Below, piece after piece: positions 55,470 through 64,000 of a stretch of DNA of 64,000 nucleotides. A program made the position numbers and the translations under genes. Below the pieces are notes generated by a model. The model searched no databases, had not been told where the DNA came from, and saw only the letters and a program-made list of their open reading frames with translations. Positions within the stretch are counted from its first letter, which is position 1, and the number at the start of each line of letters is the position of its first letter. Location: contig CAYRUH010000004.1 of NCBI GenBank assembly GCA_964427415.1, positions 58,409-122,408 of the forward strand, written 5' to 3'. Source of the stretch: Lentisalinibacter sp964427415. Its GTDB lineage: Bacteria > Pseudomonadota > Gammaproteobacteria > Steroidobacterales > Woeseiaceae.

Positions 55470-57320
55470 ATGGACGGGGCCGCTTTCGATCATCGCCGTT
55501 TCCTCGCGAACCTGAGTCACAGACCGGGCGTCTACCGCATGCTGGATGCGGGCGGCGAGATCCTCTACGTGGGCAAGGCGCGGGACCTGCGCAAGCGGGT
55601 GGGCAGCTATTTCAGCGGCAAGGCCAAGGACGCCAAGACCATGGCGCTGGTGGCCGAGATCCGCGATATCGAGGTCACGCTCACCAATACCGAGGCCGAG
55701 GCGCTGATCCTTGAGCACAACCTGATCAAGCGCGAGCGGCCCCGCTACAACGTGCTCCTGAAGGACGACAAGAGCTATCCCTGGATCCACGTGACCGGAC
55801 ATGCCTACCCGCGGCTGGCCTTCCACCGGGGCGCGCGCAGCGACCGGGGGCGCTATTTCGGCCCTTATCCCAGCGCGGGCGCCGTGCGCCGCACCCTCGG
55901 CGAGCTGCAGAAGTTGTTCCTGCTGCGCAATTGCACCGACACCTTTTTCGCCAACCGCTCCCGGCCCTGCCTGCAGTACCAGATCCGGCGCTGCTCGGCG
56001 CCCTGCGTCGGCCACATCAGCGAGGCTGATTACGCCCGGGACGTGCAAAACGCGATCGCTTTCCTTGAGGGCCGCAACCAGGCCGTGATCGACAGTCTGG
56101 TGGAACGCATGGAGGCGGCCGCCGAAGCGCTGGAATTCGAGCGCGCCGCGCAGTTCCGGGACCAGATCGCCCGCCTGAAGCGCGTGGACGCCGAGCAGAT
56201 GGTTTCCCGGGAGAGCGCGACCGATGTCGACGCCGTGGCGCTGGCCCGGCGGGGCAGTATCGTCTGCGTGTCGGTACTGTTCGTCCGTCATGGCCGACTG
56301 CTGGGCAGCCGCTCCCACTACCCGAAGGTGGCGCCGGACACGCCCGACGAAGAGGTGCTGTCTTCGTTCCTGGGCCAGTATTACCTGGCATCGGCGCCGC
56401 CGCGGGAAATCCTGGTGGAGCAGGCGGTGGACGATGCCGATCTGCTGGACGAGGCGCTGACCCAACAGGCCGGCCATCGCGTGGAAGTCCGCCACCGGGT
56501 ACGCGGCGACCGGGCGCGCTGGCTGCAGATGGCCGCGACCAACGCCCGCCAGGGGGCGGATTTGCGCGCCGCCGGCAACGCCGGCGTCCGGCGCCAGCTG
56601 GAGGCCCTCGCCGAGGCATTGCAACTGGACGACGTGCCCGAGCGCCTTGAGTGCTTCGACATCTCCCACACCGGCGGCGAGGCCACGGTGGCCTCCTGCG
56701 TCGTCTTTGGTCCCGAGGGCCCGATGAAGTCCGATTATCGCCGGTTCAACATCCGGGAAGCGGCCGGCGGGGACGACTACGCCGCCATGCGCGAGGTGCT
56801 CGAGCGTCGCTACAAACGGGTCAAGCGCGGCGAGGTGCCGTTGCCCGATCTCGTGCTGATCGACGGCGGCCGGGGCCAGCGCACCCAGGCGCTGGAGATC
56901 CTGGCGGACCTCGACCTTGAGTTCCTGAAGGTGGTGGCCGTGGCCAAGGGCCGGGCGCGCCGGCCGGGCAACGAGCAGCTATGGGTGGAGGAGGAGGCCT
57001 ATCCACGCACCTTGCCGTCCGGCTCGCCCGCGCTGCTGCTCATCCAGAACATCCGCGACGAGGCACATCGCTTCGCCATCACCGGCCACCGGACGCGCCG
57101 CGCCAAGGCCCGCCGGGGCTCCGTGCTGGAGGACATCCCGGGACTGGGTCCGAAACGGCGCCGGGACCTGCTGCGCCACTTCGGCGGCCTGAAAGGCGTT
57201 TCCGCCGCGGGTAAGGACGACCTGACCAAAGTGCCTGGTATCAGCCGTGTGCTGGCCGAGCGCATTTATACTGTACTGCGCGCCGAGCATGAACCGGCCG
57301 GCGAGGCGCAAACCTACTGA
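55470..57320 (+). CDS. uvrC: UvrABC system protein C
   Basis: UvrC makes both incisions in nucleotide excision repair. The 616-residue protein has an N-terminal GIY-YIG nuclease (RPGVYRMLDAGGEILYVGKA), a cysteine-rich segment (CLQYQIRRCSAPCVGH), a UVR motif (EAAAEALEFERAAQFRDQIA), an RNase H-like endonuclease core (ERLECFDISHTGGEATVASC, LIDGGRGQ) and C-terminal helix-hairpin-helix DIPGLGPKRRRDLLRHFGG. The length is typical. pgsA follows 16 bases later, as in many gammaproteobacteria. Confidence 0.97.
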   Translation: MDGAAFDHRRFLANLSHRPGVYRMLDAGGEILYVGKARDLRKRVGSYFSGKAKDAKTMALVAEIRDIEVTLTNTEAEALILEHNLIKRERPRYNVLLKDDKSYPWIHVTGHAYPRLAFHRGARSDRGRYFGPYPSAGAVRRTLGELQKLFLLRNCTDTFFANRSRPCLQYQIRRCSAPCVGHISEADYARDVQNAIAFLEGRNQAVIDSLVERMEAAAEALEFERAAQFRDQIARLKRVDAEQMVSRESATDVDAVALARRGSIVCVSVLFVRHGRLLGSRSHYPKVAPDTPDEEVLSSFLGQYYLASAPPREILVEQAVDDADLLDEALTQQAGHRVEVRHRVRGDRARWLQMAATNARQGADLRAAGNAGVRRQLEALAEALQLDDVPERLECFDISHTGGEATVASCVVFGPEGPMKSDYRRFNIREAAGGDDYAAMREVLERRYKRVKRGEVPLPDLVLIDGGRGQRTQALEILADLDLEFLKVVAVAKGRARRPGNEQLWVEEEAYPRTLPSGSPALLLIQNIRDEAHRFAITGHRTRRAKARRGSVLEDIPGLGPKRRRDLLRHFGGLKGVSAAGKDDLTKVPGISRVLAERIYTVLRAEHEPAGEAQTY

Positions 57321-57336
57321 TAATGACGGATCTGCC

Positions 57337-57897
57337 GTGCAACTGAATACCGCCAATACGCTGACGTGGATACGCATCGCGGCCATCCCGCTGTTCGTGG
57401 TGCTGTTCTACCTGCCGGCCGAGTGGGGACGCCCGGCCTCCGCGGTGGTCTTCATGCTGGCGGCCATCACTGACTGGCTGGACGGCTACGTCGCCCGCAA
57501 ACTGGGCCAGATAACGCCGTTCGGCGAGTTCCTGGACCCGGTGGCGGACAAGCTCATCGTCGCCGTCGCCCTGGTGCTGCTCGTGCAGACCGATCAGCGG
57601 CTTTCGCTCACGCTGGTGGCCGCCATCATCATCGGGCGCGAGATCACCGTCTCCGCACTGCGGGAGTGGATGGCCGGGCTCGGCCAGCGCACGACGGTCG
57701 CCGTCTCCATGGTGGGCAAAGTGAAGACCACACTGCAGATGATCGGCCTGACCCTCATGGTCTGGCACCGGGATACCGGCGCTCTGCCGGTCTACGATGC
57801 GGGGTTCCTGTTCCTGCTCGCGGCCGCCGGGCTGACCCTCTGGTCGATGTATGCCTACCTCAAGGCCGCCTGGCCCGTGCTGAACGCGAATAGCTGA
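57337..57897 (+). CDS. pgsA: CDP-diacylglycerol-glycerol-3-phosphate 3-phosphatidyltransferase PgsA
   Basis: This membrane enzyme makes phosphatidylglycerol phosphate. From GTG 57337 the protein has 186 residues, the usual length, starting VQLNTANTLTWIRIAAIPLF. The CDP-alcohol phosphotransferase motif DG-x2-AR-x8-G-x3-D-x3-D is seen as DGYVARKLGQITPFGEFLD followed by PVADK. Four to five hydrophobic helices follow. A longer reading from 57289 (MNRPARRKP) overlaps uvrC and is less likely. Confidence 0.95.
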   Translation: MQLNTANTLTWIRIAAIPLFVVLFYLPAEWGRPASAVVFMLAAITDWLDGYVARKLGQITPFGEFLDPVADKLIVAVALVLLVQTDQRLSLTLVAAIIIGREITVSALREWMAGLGQRTTVAVSMVGKVKTTLQMIGLTLMVWHRDTGALPVYDAGFLFLLAAAGLTLWSMYAYLKAAWPVLNANS

Positions 57898-57907
57898 CCG
57901 CAGCGCC

Positions 57908-57935
57908 TTGACAGGCCTCCGGGAGCCGCTAGAAT
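57908..57935 (+). promoter_or_regulatory. sigma-70 promoter for tRNA-Gly
   Basis: A perfect -35 box TTGACA (57908-57913) and a -10 TAGAAT (57930-57935) are separated by 16 bases, about 20 bases before the mature tRNA. Confidence 0.75.
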
Positions 57936-57955
57936 TGCGTTCCCTTCGAGATTAG

Positions 57956-58031
57956 GCGGGAATAGCTCAGTTGGTAGAGCGCAACCTTGCCAAGGTTGAG
58001 GTCGCCGGTTCGAGCCCGGTTTCCCGCTCCA
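57956..58031 (+). tRNA. tRNA-Gly (anticodon GCC)
   Basis: A complete 76-base cloverleaf can be drawn: acceptor GCGGGAA/TTCCCGC, D arm GCTC...GAGC, anticodon stem CAACC with loop TTGCCAA and GGTTG, T arm GCCGG-TTCGAGC-CCGGT, discriminator T and encoded CCA. A degenerate copy of its 3' half is found at 60310-60350. Confidence 0.97.
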
Positions 58032-58558
58032 AAATTCAGGTACTTAGGCGAGCCACCGAGCCTCCGTACGGAAAACATACGAAAAACCGCGCCAGGTATC
58101 GGGCATAGCCCGGTAGCCGGGTTGCGGACGTGGCGTATCCGAAGTTGCGCGTTTACGGCAACGTTGTGCGCGCCGCTCCGCGCAATTTCAGCCTCTTGCC
58201 TGAAACCGGGGTGCCGTCAGAAGTTTCGTCAGGTTCTTACGTACCGAGTCGATCGACAGGTCGAGCCAATGCCGCGCCCGTGCTTTTCCTCACCGCAGAC
58301 GCGATACTGACCGGCCGCATGCGGCGCGGGTCCCACCGATTTCGGTGCGATTTTGCCGCCGCCCGGATACCGGTGCCACCGGATGAAATGGCTGTTTGTT
58401 CCGCCTCTCGGCCGAGGACCTCGGCTCCACGACCCTGGATCACGCCGGCGCCTTTCACCAGGCCGTGCGGTGATGAGTTGCTTTACGAACGGCAGATGGT
58501 AGGATGTCACGGAAAGTTGACAGTTGCCTGCTAACGGATCGATCCGGCTCAGCCAGCG
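58032..58558. other. 527-bp stretch without a recognisable gene
   Basis: This follows tRNA-Gly. Open frames are present but their translations are low in hydrophobic core and match nothing known. There is a TTGACA at 58517 but no good -10 at proper spacing. It may be the eroded left end of an element inserted at the tRNA. Confidence 0.5.
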
Positions 58559-59068
58559 ATGATCAGTATGGATTCTTTGGCGGTGAACGACCGGCCCAAC
58601 GTGTCCGGATCGAGTTATGAAACAGACACCAGGAGAAAATACTTGAATCGCTTGAGAATATTCACCGCAGTCCTCTGGCTCTGGGCTGTCTGGCACCTCG
58701 TGTTTGGTTTGTTGTCAACCTTCGCCCCCGAGGCTGGTGCCGCGGCGGTCGGTTGGACCGCAGCAGGTGGGTGGACTGCCGAATTGATTACCATGAGCAC
58801 GCAGTACGGCATGGTCATGGTGCTTCTGGCGCTCATGTTCGCGATCATGGCGCTTAATCCTTTGCAGCATCTGAATCTGGTCTGGGTGGCTGTTGCCGAG
58901 CAGGTGCTTGGTGTGGTTTACGCGGCCTATATCTACGTCCAGTTTGGTCAGTTGACGATTCCCCAGATGCTTCTTCAGGCGGGCATCAATGGTGTGGTGG
59001 TCATTCTGTTCGTTGTGCTGTGGTTAGGACTGCGGGATGAGGCGAAGCCGCTGCTGGCGAGGGCATGA
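58559..59068 (+). CDS. Four-helix membrane protein, function unknown
   Basis: The 169-residue protein has a polar N-terminus of about 30 residues (a later start at one of the inner codons is possible) and four hydrophobic segments (around 38-54, 76-98, 105-125 and 136-158), with FTAVLWLWAVWHLVFGL and VWVAVAEQVLGVVYAAYIYV. No catalytic motif is seen. Codon use is less GC-rich than the surrounding core genes. It is the first gene of the tRNA-Gly-bracketed segment. Confidence 0.65.
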   Translation: MISMDSLAVNDRPNVSGSSYETDTRRKYLNRLRIFTAVLWLWAVWHLVFGLLSTFAPEAGAAAVGWTAAGGWTAELITMSTQYGMVMVLLALMFAIMALNPLQHLNLVWVAVAEQVLGVVYAAYIYVQFGQLTIPQMLLQAGINGVVVILFVVLWLGLRDEAKPLLARA

Positions 59069-59225
59069 TCGGATGCCTGTGTGCCTGGCGTGCCGTTCTT
59101 GCATGCCGTCTACGTGCATGCCGCCTATGATTGTCGTCGGCAGCGCTGGCGTTTAAATGGAACAGGCTGCATGCTGATCGCTGCAGATCCCAATCCCAGT
59201 TAAGGCATGTACCGGTGCCTATGGA

Positions 59226-59420
59226 TTGCATCCGGTCAATGACGTGGATGACGAAAACGAAGGCAGCGAACACAGTGCCCGCAGCGGCAACGGTGATAGC
59301 GATCATGAAGGTGGTCGCGTTCCTGAACCTGGGTGGATCGACCGACACCTGGGGAAAATCGTGGTGTTGGTTGCAGTGCTCTGCATCGGCGGGCTGATCG
59401 GCAGGGCGATGACAGGATAG
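59226..59420 (+). CDS. Small acidic single-pass membrane protein, 64 residues
   Basis: From a TTG at 59226 the frame gives an acidic N-terminal half (HPVNDVDDENEGSEHSARSG) and a C-terminal transmembrane helix (KIVVLVAVLCIGGLIGRAM), a tail-anchored layout. The stop lies 12 bases before the next gene. The start codon is uncertain. It resembles no family I recognise, but the sharply bipartite composition suggests real coding. Confidence 0.5.
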   Translation: MHPVNDVDDENEGSEHSARSGNGDSDHEGGRVPEPGWIDRHLGKIVVLVAVLCIGGLIGRAMTG

Positions 59421-59432
59421 GTTGATCGCCTG

Positions 59433-60146
59433 ATGGATCGAGATCGACCAGAGAGGCCGGGCACTGCTGCTTTAACACCGGCCGCATCGCCCCGAACTAA
59501 GCGAATGGCTCCGCCGCTCTGGCTGCTCGTTACGCTGTATCTCACGCTGGTCATGGCGCCATTGGGCCTGGCTCTTCATCACCCTGTTGATTCCCAGTCG
59601 CCGATTGACTTACTGGCATCGTCGCTCGGCCTGGTTGCTTTCGCTGCGCTGCTGGTCGACTTCCTGTTTTCGGGGCGAACCCGCTGGATCTCCGACCGGA
59701 TCGGCATACGTCGCACGATGCGCATACACCGTTGGGTGGCGTACGCGGTCATCTCGTCTATCGCTATCCACCCGTTCCTGTACACCGCGCCTGACGGTAT
59801 ATCGTGGCCATGGTTCAACGCCGCCGATCCCACACTGATTCTTAACCACTGGTCACTATTCACCGGTCTCGCAGCCTGGATTCTTACAGCTGCCATCATT
59901 TTCATTGCGGTCGACCACAAGAAACTCCCCGGATCCTATCGGGTCTGGCGCTCAATGCATGCGGGCAGCGCACTGCTACTTGCTGCCCTGGTTGCCGTTC
60001 ATGCCATAAGTTCCGGTGGCTACAGCAGCCGGACGGGCCTCGCTACTTACTGGATCCTGCTGCTCGGCGCGGGATTGCTGATGCTGATCGAAATGTTCCT
60101 CGTTCAACCCTGGCGACGGCGCCGTATGCGTCGCGCAACGGAATAG
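59433..60146 (+). CDS. Ferric-reductase-like transmembrane protein
   Basis: The 237-residue protein has six predicted helices and paired histidines suited to bind b-type haem: RIHRWVAYAV and SIAIHPFLYT in one pair of helices, RSMHAGSALL and LVAVHAISSG in another. This fits the ferric reductase-like transmembrane domain (NOX/FRE/MsrQ superfamily). No flavin domain is attached and no MsrP-type partner gene is adjacent. It could carry electrons across the membrane; the acceptor is unknown. A TonB-dependent receptor follows 284 bases later. Confidence 0.8.
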   Translation: MDRDRPERPGTAALTPAASPRTKRMAPPLWLLVTLYLTLVMAPLGLALHHPVDSQSPIDLLASSLGLVAFAALLVDFLFSGRTRWISDRIGIRRTMRIHRWVAYAVISSIAIHPFLYTAPDGISWPWFNAADPTLILNHWSLFTGLAAWILTAAIIFIAVDHKKLPGSYRVWRSMHAGSALLLAALVAVHAISSGGYSSRTGLATYWILLLGAGLLMLIEMFLVQPWRRRRMRRATE

Positions 60147-60309
60147 GGCCTTCGCTGCACCGTCCCGTGCCTTAATCCTCCCCTGATTTTTCGCAGCTGA
60201 TTCGCTCACAGGAAACGGTAACAGGCAATCGGGTCACTGGTCGGTTGCTCCGATCAAGGTGAGAGCCAGGGACGCAGTGTTATACCCGCTTCGATCGTCC
60301 GCCCCGGCT

Positions 60310-60350
60310 GTAGAGCAAAGTCCCCGCCAGGATTGAGGTCGCCGGTACGC
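60310..60350 (+). pseudogene. Degenerate tRNA-Gly fragment (possible attachment-site remnant)
   Basis: The sequence gtagagc (60310-60316), then a diverged stretch, then ttgaggtcgccggt (60333-60346) aligns with tRNA-Gly from the D arm through the T arm: the 7-base and 14-base blocks are identical and at nearly the same spacing (one extra base). The T-loop reads TACG instead of TTCG. The 5' part and the CCA end are not recognisable. Confidence 0.7.
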
Positions 60351-60429
60351 CCTGAGAGCCCGATCTGGTAATCTGCCGTCGCCAGTTCAGTTCGCATCAA
60401 GTCACTGACGAATAAAGGACAGTTCGAGA

Positions 60430-62610
60430 ATGACTCTGCCCCCCGCGATCGGCGGCACCGCCGCTGTCTGTCTGCTTACCGTGATGATCGCCGGGCCGCT
60501 GTCGGCACAGGAAAAGGCCGACGGCGACGGCGCTGCGGATGCGGCGATCGAAGAGGTGATCGTCACCGCACGTCGGCGCAGCGAGAACCTCCAGGAGATC
60601 GCCGACGCCATCACGGTCTTCGACCAGTCCGCGATCGAAGACGCCTCTATCCAGCGCATGAACGACGTGGCGGCTCTCACGCCCAACCTGCGCTTCTCCG
60701 ATGACCAGGAGGTGGGCCAGAGCACTATCACCATCCGCGGCGTCACCCAGCAGCGGGGCATCGGCGAGACGCCGCTCGCGTTCGTCGTGGACGCCGTGAC
60801 CGTGAACAACTCCCTGGTCACCACCCAGGACCTCTTCGACGTGGAGCAGATCGAGGTACTGCGCGGGCCCCAGGGCGCATTGTATGGGCGGAACTCTGTC
60901 GCGGGTGCGGTGAATATCACCACCCGGGGCCCCACGGAGAAACTCGAAGCCTACGTGGAGACCCAGGTGGGCGAGGGTGAGGACTACACCGTACAGGGCG
61001 CCGTCTCGGGCCCCCTGTTCTCCGACAAAGTGCGTGGCCGCCTGGCGGTCTACGACAATGACCGGGACGGCCAACTGTTGAACGAGGGGCTCGGCGAGTA
61101 CGTGGACTTCAAGGACTCTACCTCGCTGCGCGGCCGCCTGCTGATCGAGCCGAGCGAGCGTCTGAGCCTGGACCTGCGCTACCAGTACGCAGACCAGCAG
61201 GCCGGCTCGGGATACTTCATGCCCGGCTCGGCGGACACCGAGCAGAACCGCCTGGCCGGTGATCCCTTTCCGTTCCCGCTGAACAACACCACCTACACCA
61301 TCCAGTCGAATAGTCTCGGTGTCTCGAGCGTGAGCTTCGACGACTATACCGCCAAGGTGGATTATGGCTACGACGCGTTCACTCTGACCTCCATCACCGG
61401 CTGGCACGACCTGGAGTCCCGCAACGACCAGGACCTGGACCAGACGGATCGGGAGTTCCTGAACATCGACGTCGACGACAATCAGCGCCAGTTCAGCCAG
61501 GAGCTCCGACTGGTGTCGACGGCGGAGGAGGGCCTGCGCTGGATCGTCGGCGCCTACTACAGCGACCAGGAGCGCGACCGCACGCTGGCGACCTTCCTGA
61601 ACGTGGCCGGTTTCCAGAACGGTGGCGACTGGAGTTCGGAGAGCGCCTTCTTCGTACCCCAGGCGCCGGCCATCCTGAACGAGCAGTACGAGACTCGAGC
61701 CGTGTTCGGCCAGGTGAGTACCGATCTCACCAGCCGGCTCGAACTCACCGTGGCCGGGCGCTTCGACGACGTGCGGCGGGAGAACGACACCAATAATCCA
61801 CTGGCCAATGGTACTAGGGAATTCAGTGAGTTTCAGCCAAAAGTTCAACTGGCTTATTCGCTGAAAAAGAACCTCAACCTGTTCGCCACCTATGCCGAGG
61901 GCTTCCGCCCCGGCGGGTTCAATACGCTGGCGGACGACCCGGCCGTGCAGTTTGCGCCCTCATTTGCCTCCGAGCACCTGGAGAACTACGAACTCGGACT
62001 GAAGTACGCCAGCGCCGATGGCAATCGGGTGCTGAACATCGCCGCCTTCTACATCGATTACGAGAACCAGCAGTGGTTCCTGTTCGACCCTTTCGGCTCG
62101 CAGGCCCTGATCAATGCGAAAGAGAGCCGCATACTCGGCGGCGAGATCGAGGCCGTGATCCGGCCGCTGGACGGCCTGACCCTGTCGCTCGCCTATGGTT
62201 TCGTGGACAGCGAGATCGAGGAGATCGGCACCGAACCGGGGCTTACCGTGCCGCCATCGGACGTGATCGGCAACGAAGTGCCGGGAGCGCCCGTGTACAC
62301 CCTGAATCTGAGCGGCGAGTACGTCTGGCCGCTGGGGCCCCTGCAGGGCTACGCCCGGGTCGACGTCGACCGGCGGGGCAAGACCTACTGGAGCATCGAC
62401 GGCCGGGACTCGGAAGGCGCCTACACCGTCGTGGACCTGCGCCTCGGCCTGCGCGGCGACGCCTGGAGCCTGACCGTCTTCGCCGAGAATGCCGCGGACG
62501 AGGAGTGGATCGAGTATTTCGTCTCCCGCCGGTTCACGAGTCTGCGCACGGACATCGCCTGGCCGAGCCCGCCGCGCATGATCGGCGTGGAGGCCCGTTA
62601 CCGTTTTTGA
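60430..62610 (+). CDS. TonB-dependent outer-membrane receptor
   Basis: The 726-residue protein has a signal peptide (to about residue 26, PLSAQ), a TonB-box-like EEVIVTARRR followed by the plug domain (ENLQEIADAITVFDQSAI, VEQIEVLRGPQGALYGRNSV, AGAVNITTRGP) and a 22-strand-type barrel ending with the terminal aromatic GVEARYRF. The conserved plug sequence RGPQGALYGRN is of the iron-siderophore/sugar receptor subgroup. Substrate cannot be read from sequence. There is no adjacent sigma/anti-sigma or ABC transporter. Confidence 0.93.
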   Translation: MTLPPAIGGTAAVCLLTVMIAGPLSAQEKADGDGAADAAIEEVIVTARRRSENLQEIADAITVFDQSAIEDASIQRMNDVAALTPNLRFSDDQEVGQSTITIRGVTQQRGIGETPLAFVVDAVTVNNSLVTTQDLFDVEQIEVLRGPQGALYGRNSVAGAVNITTRGPTEKLEAYVETQVGEGEDYTVQGAVSGPLFSDKVRGRLAVYDNDRDGQLLNEGLGEYVDFKDSTSLRGRLLIEPSERLSLDLRYQYADQQAGSGYFMPGSADTEQNRLAGDPFPFPLNNTTYTIQSNSLGVSSVSFDDYTAKVDYGYDAFTLTSITGWHDLESRNDQDLDQTDREFLNIDVDDNQRQFSQELRLVSTAEEGLRWIVGAYYSDQERDRTLATFLNVAGFQNGGDWSSESAFFVPQAPAILNEQYETRAVFGQVSTDLTSRLELTVAGRFDDVRRENDTNNPLANGTREFSEFQPKVQLAYSLKKNLNLFATYAEGFRPGGFNTLADDPAVQFAPSFASEHLENYELGLKYASADGNRVLNIAAFYIDYENQQWFLFDPFGSQALINAKESRILGGEIEAVIRPLDGLTLSLAYGFVDSEIEEIGTEPGLTVPPSDVIGNEVPGAPVYTLNLSGEYVWPLGPLQGYARVDVDRRGKTYWSIDGRDSEGAYTVVDLRLGLRGDAWSLTVFAENAADEEWIEYFVSRRFTSLRTDIAWPSPPRMIGVEARYRF

Positions 62611-62729
62611 GCGGCCAAAGCGGTGGCTAGGGCCGCGCCCGGACGCAGCGCATTGCGGCCGCCGCACGCCCCGGGCACACTAGGACTAGCCGGGCCGCTT
62701 GGGCACGAGGCATCGCAGCAGGCGCGCTT

Positions 62730-63806
62730 GTGAGTGAACCGCTGGTCAGAGGCCGGACCACGCTGATCAGCGTGGCCTCGGTCATCATCATCATCTTCGC
62801 GATGCAGGCGGCGAAGGTGCTGCTCGTGCCGTTCCTGCTGGCCGTGTTCCTGTCGCTGATTAGCGTGCGCCCGCTTCTGTTCATGCAGCGCCAAGGCATT
62901 CCGGGCGTCGCAGCGGTGCTGCTCATCGTCGTCGTCATGATGCTGATCCTCGCAGTATTCGGTGTCATCGTGGGCACGTCCATCGCCGAGTTCACGGCAG
63001 CACTGCCGACCTACGAGGCCCGCCTCGACGCGATGATGGACGGCTTCCTGAAGTTCGTCGCGGGGCGGGTGGACAGCGACCAGCCCATCGAGAATCTGGG
63101 CGACATGATCGATCCCGGCTGGGCCATGGGCATGGCCGCAACCATGCTGAACGCACTCAGGGACGTCCTCACGAACACGCTGCTCATCTTCCTGACCATG
63201 ACCTTTATTCTGCTGGAGGCCTCGACGTTCCCGACCAAGATCACGGCCGCCTTCGGCCGGGGCGAAGAGCACATGGCGGCATTCCGGGAGTTCCTGGTTA
63301 ATCTCGGCCGCTATCTCGGCATCAAGACGCTGGTGAGCCTGGCCACCGGTGTCTCGGCCTGGCTGCTTACCTGGGCGGTCGGGCTCGATTTCCCGCTGCT
63401 CTGGGGGCTGCTCGCCTTTCTGCTGAACTACATCCCGGTAATCGGTTCCATCATCGCGGCCGTGCCGGCGGTGCTGCTGGCACTGCTGCAGGTGGGCCTC
63501 GGTGGCGCCGCCGGCATAGCGATCGGGTACCTGGTCATCAATGTCGTTTATGCCAACGTGATCGAGCCCCGCATGATGGGCTATGGCGTCGGCATCTCGC
63601 CCCTGGTGGTGCTGCTTTCCATCGTGTTCTGGGGCTGGGTGTTCGGCCCGGTGGGCATGCTGCTCTCGGTGCCGCTGACGATGACGCTGAAGATCGGCCT
63701 GGAGGCCAACGAAGACACCCGCTGGGTAGCGGTGCTGCTCGGCTCGGGACGCGATGCCCAGCACGTCCTCGAAGAGGAGGAGCCCCGCGAGGGTGTTCAT
63801 GCGTAG
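62730..63806 (+). CDS. AI-2E family transporter
   Basis: The 358-residue membrane protein with GTG start has about seven to eight hydrophobic helices and the family features LLVPFLLAVFLSLISVRPLL near the N-terminus, GLLAFLLNYIPVIGSIIAAV, and NVIEPRMMGYGVGISPLVVL in the C-terminal half. Members export or import small solutes (AI-2 for TqsA, Na+/H+ or organic compounds in others), so the substrate is open. Confidence 0.92.
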   Translation: MSEPLVRGRTTLISVASVIIIIFAMQAAKVLLVPFLLAVFLSLISVRPLLFMQRQGIPGVAAVLLIVVVMMLILAVFGVIVGTSIAEFTAALPTYEARLDAMMDGFLKFVAGRVDSDQPIENLGDMIDPGWAMGMAATMLNALRDVLTNTLLIFLTMTFILLEASTFPTKITAAFGRGEEHMAAFREFLVNLGRYLGIKTLVSLATGVSAWLLTWAVGLDFPLLWGLLAFLLNYIPVIGSIIAAVPAVLLALLQVGLGGAAGIAIGYLVINVVYANVIEPRMMGYGVGISPLVVLLSIVFWGWVFGPVGMLLSVPLTMTLKIGLEANEDTRWVAVLLGSGRDAQHVLEEEEPREGVHA

Positions 63807-63935
63807 GCGCGGATGTCCTAACATCGGCAGTGCGCATCGGGGCCTGGGAGGTGGCCCGAGAAATCGGTGCCCGCACCGGGGGCTTGTGTGATAAGGTCCG
63901 TGGCCCCGGCGGCGCCGGGACAGTGGGGAAACGGT

Positions 63936-64000
63936 GGCTAGGTGGCAGAGTGGTTATGCAGCGGCCTGCAAAGCCGTGTACGCCGGTTCGATTCCGACCC
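63936..64000 (+). tRNA. tRNA-Cys (anticodon GCA), 3' end outside window
   Basis: The 5' 65 bases of a tRNA are visible: acceptor GGCTAGG, D arm, anticodon stem and loop GCGGC-CTGCAAA-GCCGT (GCA, Cys), and T-arm GCCGG-TTCGATT-CCGAC. The second T-stem pair (positions 50-64) is a C/A mismatch. The last visible bases CC begin the acceptor 3' strand. Confidence 0.9.

Noticed and set aside
58130..58534. A 134-residue open frame after tRNA-Gly
   Set aside because: No ribosome binding site, family similarity or plausible fold pattern; Arg/Pro/Ser-rich composition is typical of non-coding GC-rich DNA.
58517..58545. TTGACA as promoter for the membrane protein at 58559
   Set aside because: No acceptable -10 box at 16-18 bases spacing.

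Overview
This window is a GC-rich bacterial chromosome segment, almost certainly from a gammaproteobacterium. The main evidence is the cluster yebC-ruvCAB-ybgC-tolQRAB-pal-cpoB-queE-queC, a fused aspartokinase/homoserine dehydrogenase in a thrABC operon, and a neighbourhood of mnmA, nudJ, roxA (ycfD), purB and phoPQ genes that also lie near each other in enterobacteria. The exact lineage is inference; a halophilic or purple-sulfur-type (Chromatiales/Ectothiorhodospiraceae-like) relative would fit. No CRISPR array, complete prophage or complete insertion sequence was seen.

Layout. 1-9350: Holliday-junction resolution (ruvCAB), the Tol-Pal envelope machine and the first and last steps towards preQ0 (queE, queC), all on the plus strand with many stop/start overlaps. 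9437-13208: an accessory segment behind a tRNA-Lys pair, one copy of which is degraded. It holds a HEPN-like gene split by a 270-bp MITE, an IS3-family transposase remnant and a secreted von Willebrand factor A protein with four tandem Ig-like repeats. 13394-14416: an NlpC/P60 lipoprotein and a small zinc-ribbon-like protein. 14580-19928: thrABC plus a NERD-domain membrane protein. 19973-25349: tatD, a secreted helical-repeat protein, a small lipoprotein, a YgjP-like metalloprotease, an SGNH hydrolase, a DUF2333-type protein and a sirtuin. 25346-32850 (minus strand): acnA, mnmA, a truncated nudJ, an unknown protein, roxA and purB. 33000-43103: fumC, nudL, mazG, a glycine-zipper protein, a PepSY protein, phoP, phoQ and hrpA. 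43183-50848: slipin/NfeD, a half-length asparaginase-like protein, a metallo-beta-lactamase-fold protein, an ALDH7-type dehydrogenase, class II DAHP synthase and rluE. 51088-54738: glyoxylate shunt (aceB, aceA), a terminator, and a wrecked isocitrate dehydrogenase gene that has lost its middle. 54738-57897: family 5 uracil-DNA glycosylase, uvrC and pgsA. 57956-60350: a tRNA-Gly gene and, 2.3 kb downstream, a degenerate tRNA-Gly fragment that together bracket three membrane-protein genes, one of them ferric-reductase-like. 60430-64000: a TonB-dependent receptor, an AI-2E family transporter and a tRNA-Cys cut by the window edge.

Most of the window is ordinary core genome. The accessory signals are the MITE-split gene, which rejoins in frame when the element and one CTAG copy are removed; the tRNA-Gly-bracketed membrane cassette; the icd remnant beside aceBA; the four-repeat VWA protein; a PhoP-box-like direct repeat upstream of the glycine-zipper/PepSY/phoPQ block; and three related REP-like palindromes placed beside core genes.
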